64,000 nt of DNA, from assembly GCA_002070115.1 (NCBI GenBank), contig MWCO01000014.1:1-64000 (forward strand). Reading direction: 5' to 3'. Shown here one piece after another: positions 18,333 to 27,639 of the stretch. How positions within the stretch are numbered: position 1 is the stretch's first letter; each line of letters starts with the position of its first letter. Position numbers and translations under genes: made by a program. The notes beneath the pieces were generated by a model, which was given only the letters and a program-made list of their open reading frames with translations, did not search any database and was not told where the DNA came from. The stretch comes from Deltaproteobacteria bacterium ADurb.Bin207 (lineage in GTDB: Bacteria > Myxococcota_A > Polyangia > Polyangiales > Polyangiaceae).

Positions 18333-19657
18333 ACGACAAGGCAACGAGTTCCTCGAAGGAGTCGGGATTCCGCTCCTTTCCCCGTGTGTTTTGGGTCGTG
18401 GTGTTGATGGAGTTTTTCGAACGAGGCTCCTACTACGGCCTGATGTCCGTGCTCAGCGTGTATATGGTGGACCAGGTGGCCGACGGTGGTCTCGGGTTTT
18501 CCAAAGGTGCCGCGGGCGCGATCAACAGCACCATCCGTCCCTTGTTGTACTTTCTGCCGATCGTGGCCGGCGCCGTCGCCGATCGCTTCGGTTATCGTCG
18601 CAGCTTGCTCGTGGCTTTCTGCTTGTTGTCCACGGGATACTTCCTGGCCGGTCAGATGACGAGTTACGTGGCGGTCTTCCTTTCGTTGATCGTCATGGCC
18701 ACGGGCGCGGGGATTTTCAAACCCATCATTTCCGGCACGATCGCCCGGTCCACGACGGAGAGCAATTCCGGCCTTGGTTTCGGCATTTTTTATTGGACCA
18801 TCAACCTCGGCGCCTTTCTTTTTCCCCTCGTGCTCGTCAACTACCTGCGCACCCATGCCTATCCGTGGTCCGCCATCTTCACCGCCTCGGCTCTGGGCAC
18901 GGGTATCATGCTGATTCCCACGGTTTTTCTTTATCGGGAACCGCCCAAACCCGAAAGTACCAAAACGCTCGCGCAAGTGCTCGGCGGCGCTGTCCTGGTC
19001 CTGAAAGACTGGCGCTTCGTGACCATGATCGCGATCTATTCGGGCTTCTGGGTCCTTTACTTCCAGATGTTCGATACCGTCCTTTGGTATCTCAAGGCCC
19101 ATGTCGATATGTCCCCGTTCGACGCCACCATCAATGGCGTTCTTCAGGCTCTCGGTTTCGATGGGAAATTCAAGTTCGATTCCGAGCATGTGACGGTCAT
19201 CAACGCGGGTACCATCATTGTCTTGCAACTCATCATCTCGAGCATCGTCAAAAACTGGCGGGCTCTCCCCACGATGATCGGCGGTATTGCCATCGGCACG
19301 GCGGGCTTCATTCTGCTGGCGATTTCCACCAGCCCGTGGATCTTCATGGCCGGCATCATCGTGTTTTCGATTGGCGAGATGACCGCGCATCCCAAGTTCA
19401 TCTCCTACGTGGGGCTCATCGCCCCCGAAGACAAAAAAGCGACCTATATGGGCTACTCCTTCTTGTACGGCGTCATCGGATCGAGCGTGGGTGGTTATTT
19501 CGGCGCGAAGCTTTATGAACACTTCGTGGATGGATGCCATCAACCTCGCACCCTATGGCTGATCTTCGTGGGACTGGGCATCGCCACGATCCTTGGACTC
19601 GTGGGTTATGATCGCTTCATCGCCTTGCGCCCAGCGTCGCCGGCGCGGTCGCCATAG
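18329..19657 (+). CDS. POT-family (proton-dependent) peptide transporter
   Basis: A 442-residue transporter of the POT/PTR2 branch of the MFS, normally importing di- and tripeptides with protons. The TM1 signature is intact: EFFERGSYYGLMSVLSVYM contains ExxER. PTR2-like segments follow (GAVADRFGYRRSLLVAFC, ATGAGIFKPIISGTIARS, FYWTINLGAFLFP) and a late IGEMTAHPKFISYVGLIAP. The loop after TM7 is about 35 residues. It is distantly related to the transporter two genes upstream. Peptide specificity is inferred from family only. Confidence 0.88.
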   Translation: MNDKATSSSKESGFRSFPRVFWVVVLMEFFERGSYYGLMSVLSVYMVDQVADGGLGFSKGAAGAINSTIRPLLYFLPIVAGAVADRFGYRRSLLVAFCLLSTGYFLAGQMTSYVAVFLSLIVMATGAGIFKPIISGTIARSTTESNSGLGFGIFYWTINLGAFLFPLVLVNYLRTHAYPWSAIFTASALGTGIMLIPTVFLYREPPKPESTKTLAQVLGGAVLVLKDWRFVTMIAIYSGFWVLYFQMFDTVLWYLKAHVDMSPFDATINGVLQALGFDGKFKFDSEHVTVINAGTIIVLQLIISSIVKNWRALPTMIGGIAIGTAGFILLAISTSPWIFMAGIIVFSIGEMTAHPKFISYVGLIAPEDKKATYMGYSFLYGVIGSSVGGYFGAKLYEHFVDGCHQPRTLWLIFVGLGIATILGLVGYDRFIALRPASPARSP

Positions 19658-19686
19658 CCATTTTCTTTGCCTCGACGGAATCCTCG

Positions 19687-20634
19687 ATGCGCCTTGTTTC
19701 CGGACGATTTGCCAATCTCGATGGGAGCGTGCCCCAGACCTTTTCTTCCGTTTTCAAGTGGGCGGTGCTCGATCGCATCCTGGGCAGGCGACGACGTTCC
19801 GCTTCTCGCGCTTCGGTTCCTGTGATGGCGGTGGATCTCGAAAGAATTACCACACCGCCCAGCGTGGGAGCGAGGCTGACCTGGCTTGGTCATGCGAGCT
19901 GGTTGGTGCAGCTCGATGGTCTATCGCTGCTCATCGATCCGGTATTTTCGCGATCGATTGGACCTGGGATTGCGCGCAACGTGCCAGCGCCTCTGGCCGC
20001 GCATGAACTTCCCGGGATTGCCGCACAGCTCGTGACGCACAACCATCGCGATCACCTCGACTTGCCATCGCTTCGCGCGGTCGGTTCGCCGATCATCACC
20101 GGTCCGGGACATCGCGCGCTATTCGGTACTGCAGTCGAAACGACGGAATTGGATTGGTGGGAGGCGACCGACCTTGGGCCGGTGCGAATCACTTTCGTGC
20201 CGGCGCAGCATTGGAGTCGTCGTGGGCTTTGGGATGCCAACCGTGGGCTATGGGGAGGGTTCGTCGTGCGAGGTTCGTCTGCGACGATCTATCACGCGGG
20301 GGATAGCGCTTGGTTCGATGGGTTTTCGGGGATTGGAAAACGATTTTCCGACATCGATGCCGCCTTATTGCCCATTGGAGCTTACGACCCGCCCTGGTTC
20401 ATGCAAAAGCAGCACGTCAGTCCCGAGCAAGCAGTTCGCGCGTTCGAAGAACTGGGGGCAAGGTATTTCGTGGCGATGCATTGGGGGACTTTCAAGCTCA
20501 GTGATGAACCTCTGGATGAACCGCCTTTGCGGCTGGAAAAAGAGTGGGAACGCCGTGGGTTCGCACGCGAATTTTTGTGTATTCCCGCGCAAGGGCAGAC
20601 GTTCGAGATAGGTAGGGGCCGTTCGCTTGGGTGA
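19687..20634 (+). CDS. Metallo-beta-lactamase-fold hydrolase (NAPE-PLD/UlaG-like)
   Basis: A 315-residue binuclear-metal hydrolase of the MBL superfamily. The metal motif HNHRDH is at about 118-123, followed by AQHWSRRG, HAGDSAWFDGF and a terminal AMHWGTF. This motif series matches the bacterial proteins related to N-acyl-phosphatidylethanolamine phospholipase D. The substrate cannot be read from sequence; a phospholipid is possible. It begins 29 nt after the POT gene, so it may share its transcript. No signal peptide is obvious. Confidence 0.85.
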   Translation: MRLVSGRFANLDGSVPQTFSSVFKWAVLDRILGRRRRSASRASVPVMAVDLERITTPPSVGARLTWLGHASWLVQLDGLSLLIDPVFSRSIGPGIARNVPAPLAAHELPGIAAQLVTHNHRDHLDLPSLRAVGSPIITGPGHRALFGTAVETTELDWWEATDLGPVRITFVPAQHWSRRGLWDANRGLWGGFVVRGSSATIYHAGDSAWFDGFSGIGKRFSDIDAALLPIGAYDPPWFMQKQHVSPEQAVRAFEELGARYFVAMHWGTFKLSDEPLDEPPLRLEKEWERRGFAREFLCIPAQGQTFEIGRGRSLG

Positions 20635-20832
20635 CGTGGGGGGCGGTGATGGGAAATGGTTGAATCACGGTTTGGGGAGGCATGAACAAGGCTCGAACTT
20701 GGGCGCAATGGATACCCATTTGTCCTGTCTTGTACTAAGAACCGAAAGCGCGGAGCCAGTTGTCGCAAGCGCTCTAGGGCCTTGTGCATGGCGGCCGAGA
20801 GCAAGGTCTTCGTTCTTTCGAGCAGGTGCGTG

Positions 20833-21345
20833 ATGGTGGTTTCAGCCAATCAAACGTGGCAAGTCGTTTTTCCAAGCTTGCCCATCTCCCTTTCGATGCT
20901 TCAGGCGTTGCCGGAGGCTTCCTTGAAAGAGCCGTATTACGCTGCCGCTCTGGTCATCCCCGCCCTTTGCCTCTGGCCCACGAATCGGGAAGAGGCGATT
21001 CAGATGATCAACTTTTTGAAAGGTCCTCAACCTCTTTCCAAGTTCGACCTGCAATTCATCGCGGACCGTCTGCGTGGCAACGAATATGTCCCTCTGTCTT
21101 ACTTCGAGGGGGCGAAACCCGAAAACGGCTACCAGCCCCAAAGCCCCCACACCGTGACCGTTTCCACGGTACCCACGAGTTTTGCGACCGAGGGCCATGC
21201 CCAGCTTTACCTGCGCTCGGGTGGCGCCGATAGCCCCCGGCCCGTCAAACTCCGGCGCAAACCGTCCACGGGGCAGTGGTTTTTGACGGAGCAAATGCTT
21301 CTGGCGCAGATTCGAAAGCCGACGGCTTTGGATCCCTGGGCGTGA
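20833..21345 (+). CDS. DUF6935-type protein of unknown function
   Basis: I chose the ATG at 20833 because AGGTG sits just upstream; an earlier in-frame ATG at 20782 would add an unlikely N-terminus. The 170-residue protein has segments I associate with the DUF6935 family: ALPEASLKEPYYAAALVI near the N-terminus, LKGPQPLSKFDLQFIADRL in the middle, and LYLRSGGADSPRPVKLRRKP with STGQWFL and a final DPWA. There is no signal peptide, so it is probably cytoplasmic. The function is unknown. The family name is from memory of the pattern. Confidence 0.65.
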   Translation: MVVSANQTWQVVFPSLPISLSMLQALPEASLKEPYYAAALVIPALCLWPTNREEAIQMINFLKGPQPLSKFDLQFIADRLRGNEYVPLSYFEGAKPENGYQPQSPHTVTVSTVPTSFATEGHAQLYLRSGGADSPRPVKLRRKPSTGQWFLTEQMLLAQIRKPTALDPWA

Positions 21346-21596
21346 TGGCGTGGGCGGGCTTGCGTTGGAGGCGAGTCATCGAGGGTCGACGGCGTGGGGG
21401 TGGTGGCCCGAACGCAGGATGCGACCTGTTTGAACAGCTAGTAACTATTTGTAATTAAAAGGAAATTTTCTTTCCCGCGCCGCTCGATTCTTCGTGGTGT
21501 CATCGTGGTTGGTGGCATGAGGACCATGGTGCGAGGACCCACCGCACTCCTCATAAAAGCCCTTTCTAAACCGCGATAACGTGTCATCATGGCAAG

Positions 21597-22892
21597 ATGC
21601 GTCGATTATGGCTTCGCGGTAGAATTTTTACGCCAGTGTTGGTCCTGGCGGCTTTGGTTGGGGTTGCCTCTTCTTGCAGCAGCGAAGAAGAAGCGGATGA
21701 AAGCACGCCCCACGCTGGTGCTGGGGGATCGTCGGCCGCCGGTGGTTCGGGAGGTAGCCAAAGCGGTGGCAGTGGACCGACCGCTGGAAGCGCGGGAAGT
21801 ACCGGGGGCAGCGGCAATGCGGCGGGAAACGCGGGAAGCGCAGCAAGCGCAGGAAGCGGAGCTTCAGCAGGTTCCACCGATGGTGGCGCCAAAGACGTTT
21901 CTTTCGACTATCAACCCCCGGATGTCACGGAGCCCGATGCTTGTGCCGCGGTGACGGCCGAAGCGGTCAAACCGCCCGTGGATATCATTTGGATCATCGA
22001 TCAATCCGGCTCGATGGGTAATGAAATCAGCCAGGTAAAAGCCAACGTCAACGGCAACTTCGCCAATATCATTCAAAACGCGGGATTGGATTATCGAGTC
22101 ATCTTATTCGCCAATGGAACCAGCGGCATTTCCGCGACCTATCGGCTATGTGTGGACCCGCCTCTTGGTGCGGCTGCCTGCGGTGAAGACAATCCTCCGC
22201 ATTTCTTTCAGGTCAACCGGACGATTGCGAGCACGAATTCCTTTTCGCTATTCATGAATGACACCTACTGGACGCCCATCAAGGCCAACTTGCGACCGTC
22301 CGCCTTCAAAGCCTTCATTGAAGTCACCGACGATCAATCCTCTGTGTCCGCCACGAATTTCGATAATTTTTTGTTGACCGGCAATGGGGCTGGTTACTTC
22401 GGGACGAGCGCGGAGCGAAACTACGTGTTTCATTCAATCATTGGTGTGCATGCGCCCCTGGCTCCCACCGAGCCCACAACGAATTCCAAATGCTCTACGG
22501 CTGTGAACACGGGCCCGCAATATCAGGAGATTTCCATCTTGACGGGTGGGTTGCGTCATCCTGTTTGCGACACGAATTACTCGGCGGTTTTCAACAATAT
22601 CGCCACGAGCATCGTGAAAGCCGTAGCGTGTGAACTGCTCACACCGCCCGCCACCTCCGATGCGGGGGTGATCGATTGGTCCCGTGTGACCGTGCAATAC
22701 ACGCCCAGCAATGGTGGAGCGGTAGAGGTATTTCCTCTGGTCGACAACGAGGCTCAATGCGTGGGGGATGGATTTTATTACGACAATCCGGCCAATCCCA
22801 CCAAAGTCCGCCTGTGTCCCGCCTCGTGCGCCAAAGTACAAGCCGATGAAGGAGCCAAGGTGGAGTTGCTGCTTGGCTGTCTCGGAAGCTGA
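21597..22892 (+). CDS. VWA-domain lipoprotein with Gly/Ser-rich stalk
   Basis: A 431-residue lipoprotein: signal sequence, lipobox VASSC (Cys27), an acidic patch, then a low-complexity Gly/Ser/Ala stalk (about 41-97). The globular part begins near residue 110 and has IIWIIDQSGSM, the DxSxS metal-ion-dependent adhesion site of von Willebrand A domains (about 131-140). A downstream IEVTDDQSS may supply another MIDAS residue. Several Cys lie in the distal half. The stalk probably projects the domain from the outer membrane. The ligand is unknown. Gly/Ser-stalked lipoproteins of this type are common in Polyangia. Confidence 0.85.
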   Translation: MRRLWLRGRIFTPVLVLAALVGVASSCSSEEEADESTPHAGAGGSSAAGGSGGSQSGGSGPTAGSAGSTGGSGNAAGNAGSAASAGSGASAGSTDGGAKDVSFDYQPPDVTEPDACAAVTAEAVKPPVDIIWIIDQSGSMGNEISQVKANVNGNFANIIQNAGLDYRVILFANGTSGISATYRLCVDPPLGAAACGEDNPPHFFQVNRTIASTNSFSLFMNDTYWTPIKANLRPSAFKAFIEVTDDQSSVSATNFDNFLLTGNGAGYFGTSAERNYVFHSIIGVHAPLAPTEPTTNSKCSTAVNTGPQYQEISILTGGLRHPVCDTNYSAVFNNIATSIVKAVACELLTPPATSDAGVIDWSRVTVQYTPSNGGAVEVFPLVDNEAQCVGDGFYYDNPANPTKVRLCPASCAKVQADEGAKVELLLGCLGS

Positions 22893-23397
22893 GCGGAAAC
22901 GAGCACGCCGGCGTCACGCCCGATCACGACGAACCGATATTTCTTTGCGGATGTTTCCACCGTGATCGCCGTTGGGCGTCGTGGATGGGGCATGCCACAG
23001 GGCTGACAGCCCCCTCCTATTTTCCTGATTGGGAAAGGGATACGCGCAGGCAATCCCCTGAACTTTGATCTGGCCGTTGTCCCCATGGTGATCGGTGCTA
23101 AAAAATCAATAAATACAGTTGTTTGGGCGCGTTTGGTGCTATTCGCGGGCTGCAAAACCTTTTCCAGAAGCTCGGCGAAGGATTCATTCTGGGCGAGGCG
23201 CGTCATGGTTGCTCAGCCAGGATGCCATGGGAGCGTTGGTATTTTTCGATGTGTTGAGCGTCTTTTTGGTCCTTGTGGACCGTTTTGCGTTTGCCGCGCG
23301 CCGTGACCGTGACCGTGACCGTGGCCGTGAGCGTGGCCGTGAGCGAGTGCCGTGACCGTTAGGTCCGGGACTGGGAGCAAGGATTGGGCGTAATGGA
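22893..23397. other. Intergenic region with small hairpin and hexanucleotide repeat
   Basis: No convincing gene. GGGCTGACAGCCC at 23000-23012 is a short hairpin with no proper T-run after it, so a weak terminator at best. A hexanucleotide repeat lies at 23301-23359. A minus-strand reading frame from 23206 lacks a ribosome binding site and overlaps the VWA gene. Confidence 0.45.
23301..23359. repeat. Imperfect ccgtga hexanucleotide tandem repeat
   Basis: Three exact ccgtga units at 23301-23318 are followed by variants (ccgtgg, gcgtgg, gcgagt) mixed with further ccgtga copies, ending near 23359. It is noncoding as far as I can see and lies just downstream of the minus-strand gene ending at 23398. 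Confidence 0.85.
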
Positions 23398-24222
23398 CTA
23401 AAATCCCAAGGCGGCAAAGACGAGCGATACCAGAACGACGATGGCGCCGGTGATGCTCAGGATGATGGCGACTGTAGTTCCGTAGTTACGTGCTTGCGCC
23501 AGCGGAGGCCCCTCCAGATGATAAATACCGCGAAGGAACGCGGTAGCAGCGCGTCTGGGAAGTCCCATCGATGCCGTAAGCAAGTGGATAGTGGCCCGTG
23601 GACCTTCCGCGATGAGCGATACGAGCAGTCCTAGGGGTGACGTCAACAAATCCCAGCCTGACGCATACAATCCAAAGCGCAGCGCTTGGGAAAAGCGCGA
23701 GCGGGCGCCCGTCCGACGCGCTCCTTTGTCGAGGGCTACACCGTAGATGGCATGACCGACCACGAGAACGACCGTGAATCCCACGGTGCCCACGACCCAC
23801 AGACGCGCGAGCATGGCGCGTCCCGCCGGGTTTTTCAGCATGAGCCATGCGATATCGTGCAAAGGCAATGCAACGAGCAGGCTGATGAAAACGGCCCATG
23901 ATACGACGGCATAGAACTCGGCGATCAGGGAAAACGAGAAAGCCGAAGTGTGGGAACCCGGCGGTAGACTTTGGAAAAACGAAGCGGCGCTTCGGGTTGC
24001 CGCCCTTGCGGTCAACCACAATCTCGACCAGGCAGATGTGCCAGGGCGTTCCCACGGCACGATCGAAATGACTCCCGACGGCAGCGTGGTTTCGTCCAAC
24101 GAGTCGCAGCCGGGGCAGTCGGGTTTTCCGCAGCGCGCACAAACGACCGCCGCCGGCACCTCGATCGAATCAAGGGCGTCTTCCCTGGGGTCAGACGAAC
24201 GCAGCGCGGATAATCGAGCCAT
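23398..24222 (-). CDS. Yip1-like membrane protein with N-terminal Cys cluster
   Basis: A 274-residue protein. The cytoplasmic N-terminus has a CxxC-x4-CxxC cluster (CARCGKPDCPGC, residues 28-39), likely a zinc site. About four or five membrane segments follow: FSLIAEFYAVVSWAVFISLL, VVGTVGFTVVLVVGHAIYGVA, the SPLGLL region and a C-terminal IILSITGAIVVLVSLVFAAL. The arrangement resembles bacterial YIP1-domain membrane proteins, but this is a weak call. It is the last gene of a minus-strand run beginning with the YbjN-like gene and lies 76 nt after its neighbour. Confidence 0.65.
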   Translation of the reverse strand: MARLSALRSSDPREDALDSIEVPAAVVCARCGKPDCPGCDSLDETTLPSGVISIVPWERPGTSAWSRLWLTARAATRSAASFFQSLPPGSHTSAFSFSLIAEFYAVVSWAVFISLLVALPLHDIAWLMLKNPAGRAMLARLWVVGTVGFTVVLVVGHAIYGVALDKGARRTGARSRFSQALRFGLYASGWDLLTSPLGLLVSLIAEGPRATIHLLTASMGLPRRAATAFLRGIYHLEGPPLAQARNYGTTVAIILSITGAIVVLVSLVFAALGF

Positions 24223-24298
24223 GGCGCATCCATTGACATGGCACGTCTTTTCGCTCCTGGCGAGGAAGAATGATGCCTGCGATTAAATCTCATGCGGA

Positions 24299-26197
24299 TT
24301 ATCGGCTGAACGTCTGCCCGGCAAAACGAAAACGAAATGGTTGTTCTGTCCATGGCAAAACAATCGGCTCGAGCCCGCTGACAGCCTCGGTGTCTTGGCG
24401 ATATGGCCATGTCGCACGCGTCCATCCGATGGCTCGTCCCGGCCGAATCTCGATATCCAACCCATTCGCCGAAGGAACGAACGCCAGCAAACTGTAGATG
24501 CGTCGAGAACCGAGCGTGACGGCAGTCTCGGCGGCAAATACTCGGGAGATGGACGATTCATCCACGCGGTAGACGAACAGAACTTCTCGAACCAATTCGC
24601 CCTGTCCCAACTCCTCGGGGGCTTTGGTTCTTTGGGAACCACGAACGATGATATCCGCGAGCCCGTCGCCGGTCACGTCGAAGGCGGAAACATCGTGAAT
24701 ATCCTTGTCTGAGACGAATTGCGGCATGCTCAGCGATACGTAGCCTCGTCCTTCGCGAAATCCTTTGCCAAAAACCACCAGATCGCGGCCGTGGCAGATG
24801 ATGCGTTCGACTTCTTGGGAAGCCGCCACATTGGTGACGAAATCGAAGGTAGGTTTTGCAACCTCTGGAATATTATGATCTTTTTTGTAAAGCCGGTAGA
24901 CCTGATCGAGCAATTCGTCGGCGGAGGGAGGACGTGGGGGGGGCGGAGCCGCGGGGCGCGCGGGAGCTGAATCCGCGGCTTTGGTTTGCTCCGAGCGTTT
25001 GACGAATTGCTTTCCATCCCAGGCGTACGTTCGGGATTGTACGGTACCCCAGGGCAAGAGCAGCGGTTCTCGTTCGGTTTCTTGCGGCTCGTGATACGTG
25101 GAGGCATCGTAACCGCTATCGGAGCCGAGGGAGATGACGATGGAATGTCCCTGACCGGAGGGTACGAGGGAGACTTTGTTTTCGATGGTGCCTTGGGAGG
25201 AACCCAGGCCGGTTTCATGTTCGAAGATGGGTTGGAGCGAGTCGCCGCGAAACGACAGGACCTGGAGCATTTGTCGCCAACCGGTGCCGCGAGAAACACG
25301 TTTGACGACGATGATTTCGGATTTGCCGTCGCCAGTCAGGTCGCGAACGTCGAATAGGGGTAGTTGTCCGGCGTTGGGGTCGGTGATGTCGGACCAGAAA
25401 TACTCGGTTCCTTTTCGGAACGTGGGGCCGTAGACGACCAAGGTATTGTGGAACAGAAGTACGCGTTCCGTCATGGAGTCACCGGCGACGTTGGCGATGA
25501 TATCGGCGGTGGGGGAGCCGAATTTCCTATCGTTGATGAGGCCGCGGACGAGAGCTTGTTCGGGAGCGCTGAGCAGCAGCGGCAGATCGGCTGCACGATT
25601 CGAGGGAGCGGAAGCGATGATGGCCGAGGTGCCGCGTCCGTCGCCATCGAGGTAGCGCAAGGCGCCTCGGAGTTTGACGCGAGTCTGGGCGGCGGGGGGA
25701 AAGACGGACCATGGAATTTTGGCTTCGAAGGTATAGCCCCCTTGGGAGGGGGCTTCGACGATTTCGGCTCCGCGAACGGGGCCGAGGCCGACGGCTTTGA
25801 CTTGTCCTTCTGTTTCTCCTGGCTTGCCCGCGAACAGTTTCACTTCGAAAACGCGGTTGTATTGGCCTTGTGCGTTGGGAAAGGAGAGCAACAATTCGGC
25901 ATGGTCTTCGGTGTCGAGGAAGCGATTGGTGCGCACGAAAGAAGGGTCGACGACCTGGGCCGCGACGTACAGGAAGGTGGCGTCGTAGGCCAGTGCGGCG
26001 CGTACGTTGCTGGGGGAGGAGCCTTGGACTCGTGAATCGAGGCGGAAAAACGGCGTGCCGCCCCAATCCCGCAGGACGCCATCGACTTTGATTTCGCCTG
26101 GTTTGGCGAGAAATAGGGGGACATCCGCACGGGCCGACGCGGAGATCATGACGGCCAGGGATAGCAGGGTTGGGCAAAGCCATCGCGGTAGCGACAT
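24299..26197 (-). CDS. Secreted protein with CBM9-like and FG-GAP-like segments
   Basis: The ATG at 26197 follows AAAGG and opens a signal peptide ending at ASARA (about residue 23); an upstream ATG would bury it. The 632-residue protein begins with a carbohydrate-binding-family-9-like beta region (GEIKVDGVLRDWGGTPFF through GYTFEAKIPWSVFP). Two calcium-loop-like repeats follow in the style of FG-GAP/VCBS blades: DLTGDGKSEIIV and DVTGDGLADIIV. They are separated by a Pro-rich linker (about 440-460). It is likely periplasmic or exported. No catalytic motif is seen. The gene follows pspA by 58 nt in the same orientation. Confidence 0.7.
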   Translation of the reverse strand: MSLPRWLCPTLLSLAVMISASARADVPLFLAKPGEIKVDGVLRDWGGTPFFRLDSRVQGSSPSNVRAALAYDATFLYVAAQVVDPSFVRTNRFLDTEDHAELLLSFPNAQGQYNRVFEVKLFAGKPGETEGQVKAVGLGPVRGAEIVEAPSQGGYTFEAKIPWSVFPPAAQTRVKLRGALRYLDGDGRGTSAIIASAPSNRAADLPLLLSAPEQALVRGLINDRKFGSPTADIIANVAGDSMTERVLLFHNTLVVYGPTFRKGTEYFWSDITDPNAGQLPLFDVRDLTGDGKSEIIVVKRVSRGTGWRQMLQVLSFRGDSLQPIFEHETGLGSSQGTIENKVSLVPSGQGHSIVISLGSDSGYDASTYHEPQETEREPLLLPWGTVQSRTYAWDGKQFVKRSEQTKAADSAPARPAAPPPPRPPSADELLDQVYRLYKKDHNIPEVAKPTFDFVTNVAASQEVERIICHGRDLVVFGKGFREGRGYVSLSMPQFVSDKDIHDVSAFDVTGDGLADIIVRGSQRTKAPEELGQGELVREVLFVYRVDESSISRVFAAETAVTLGSRRIYSLLAFVPSANGLDIEIRPGRAIGWTRATWPYRQDTEAVSGLEPIVLPWTEQPFRFRFAGQTFSR

Positions 26198-26255
26198 GGG
26201 GAACCTTTGAACGAGTATGCTCGAAGGAAGGTTATGGTACTTGGTTGAAGGAACG

Positions 26256-27092
26256 TCAGCGTTGCATTTTGCGTTGGGCTTGTAGCTCCTCGGCTTCGAG
26301 TTCGGCGAGGGCGGCGGCCAATTCATCTTGTTCTTGCTGTTCGCTCGTGAGGCTTGCCGTGGCTGGTGGGGCTTCTACCACGGGTTGCACGCGCACTTGG
26401 GCGGGCTGTGGTTCCGGCGGTATCAATCCCATTTCTCGTTTGAGTTCGAGCAGTTCCATATCCGCCCCCGCCGTCTGTTCCAGCTCGTCGAACTTGGACT
26501 TGAGCACGTCGCCCGAATATTCTTCCGCCAATTCGGCGGAAGCTTCGGCTTCGGCCTCCATTCGATTGATTCTATCCGCCATGCGGTCGAAGGTTTCGAA
26601 AGCGCTGTTGTCCCGCACGCCGCCCATGGCTTGATGGATGGCTTTTTGCGCTTCAGCGCGCTGCTTTTGCGCGATGAGAAGATTTTTCTTTCGCTTGGCT
26701 TCCTCGATCTTCGAATTGAGCATGCGAAGCGCTCTTTTGAGCTGATCGACCGCGGCCTTTTGTTTTTGCCACTGCTGTTCGAACCCCACGCGAAGCTGCT
26801 CATGCTCTTTGCGTCGAGCCAGCGCTTCCCGAGCGAGTTCCTCGTTTCCAGCGCGGATAGCCATCTCCGCACGACGTTTCCATTCCGCGGCGTTGGCGGC
26901 TTCTTGCTCGACGTGTTTGGAGAGTCGTTTTTCGTCGGCGATGGCAACCGCTACTTGTTTGGTCGCTTCCGCCAACTGGTTGTTCATATCGATGACGATC
27001 TGATTGAGCATCTTTTCCGGATCTTCGGATCGGCTGATCAGATCGTTGATGTTGGACTTGATGAGTTGTGCTAGGCGGGCGAAGATTCCCAT
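26256..27092 (-). CDS. pspA: PspA/IM30 family envelope-stress protein
   Basis: PspA/IM30 proteins are ESCRT-III-like coiled coils that bind and stabilise stressed inner membranes. The 278-residue protein opens with the amphipathic helix MGIFARLAQLIKSNINDLIS and the diagnostic EDPEKMLNQIVIDMNNQL. Long coiled-coil helices follow (about 40-210). It is longer than the usual 220-230 residues: an Ala/Glu/Gln-rich tail (about 225-278) follows a Pro-containing linker. No PspF, PspB or PspC gene is in the window, so regulation is presumably different from E. coli. It is 37 nt after the YbjN-like gene. Confidence 0.93.
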   Translation of the reverse strand: MGIFARLAQLIKSNINDLISRSEDPEKMLNQIVIDMNNQLAEATKQVAVAIADEKRLSKHVEQEAANAAEWKRRAEMAIRAGNEELAREALARRKEHEQLRVGFEQQWQKQKAAVDQLKRALRMLNSKIEEAKRKKNLLIAQKQRAEAQKAIHQAMGGVRDNSAFETFDRMADRINRMEAEAEASAELAEEYSGDVLKSKFDELEQTAGADMELLELKREMGLIPPEPQPAQVRVQPVVEAPPATASLTSEQQEQDELAAALAELEAEELQAQRKMQR

Positions 27093-27129
27093 GCTTCGAT
27101 TTCCTCGTGGTTCGATGACCGCCCGTTGA

Positions 27130-27525
27130 TCAGGCTTCCTTGCAGAGTTCCCAGAGTTCGCTTACGTGGCGGGCAAGCGCGAGATCGATGTCTCCAAGGA
27201 CCGCCTCGAGTTCGTTCATGTCGAGGTTCTCGAGTTCCAAGGCGGCAGACAACACCATGTTTCCGTCTTCGAGCCCATAGGAAGCATACATCAACTCCGA
27301 AGCATTGAGTTCGAGCAAGCGTCGAAACAATTGCACTTGGTGCTGGGCGTTGGTGTTTGGAATGGCTCCTATGAGGACCCTTGCCACGAGCAGCGATGTC
27401 GTAATCCGCAGAGCGATCGGGATTTCGTTGCTCGTATGAATGATATAGGTCCCATCCTCGAGCTTGTCCCACGACTTACCGAGGGCCTGGAGGTAGGCTT
27501 CGACGTCTCGTTGCGATTTTGCCAT
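27130..27525 (-). CDS. YbjN/CesT-like small protein
   Basis: A 131-residue cytoplasmic protein with the mixed alpha/beta pattern of YbjN or type III chaperone-like (CesT-fold) proteins: VEAYLQALGKSWDKLEDG, a strand run YIIHTSNEIPIALRITTSLLVARV, then LFRRLLELNASELMYASYGLEDGNMVLSAALELENLD. Such proteins are sometimes found beside pspA homologues. The position 37 nt upstream of pspA suggests a shared transcript and role. No strong ribosome binding site is visible. Confidence 0.7.
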   Translation of the reverse strand: MAKSQRDVEAYLQALGKSWDKLEDGTYIIHTSNEIPIALRITTSLLVARVLIGAIPNTNAQHQVQLFRRLLELNASELMYASYGLEDGNMVLSAALELENLDMNELEAVLGDIDLALARHVSELWELCKEA

Positions 27526-27639
27526 CGGGGCGCAGTGTAATACACCTGTGGGTAAGATGGTATCGGGTGGATTCTGCCGATCCGCTTCTCATCGAGAACT
27601 GGCCACAAAAGGCGGTCTTGTGCCATCGTTTCGGTCGAC

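Noticed and set aside
17747-19543. Minus-strand 598-codon open frame opposite the lipoprotein and POT genes
   Set aside because: It is antisense to two well-supported genes, and its His/Arg/Asp-rich composition is typical of a shadow frame.
22778-23206. Minus-strand frame of 142 codons overlapping the VWA gene end
   Set aside because: No ribosome binding site, no recognised motif, and overlap of about 115 nt with a clear gene.
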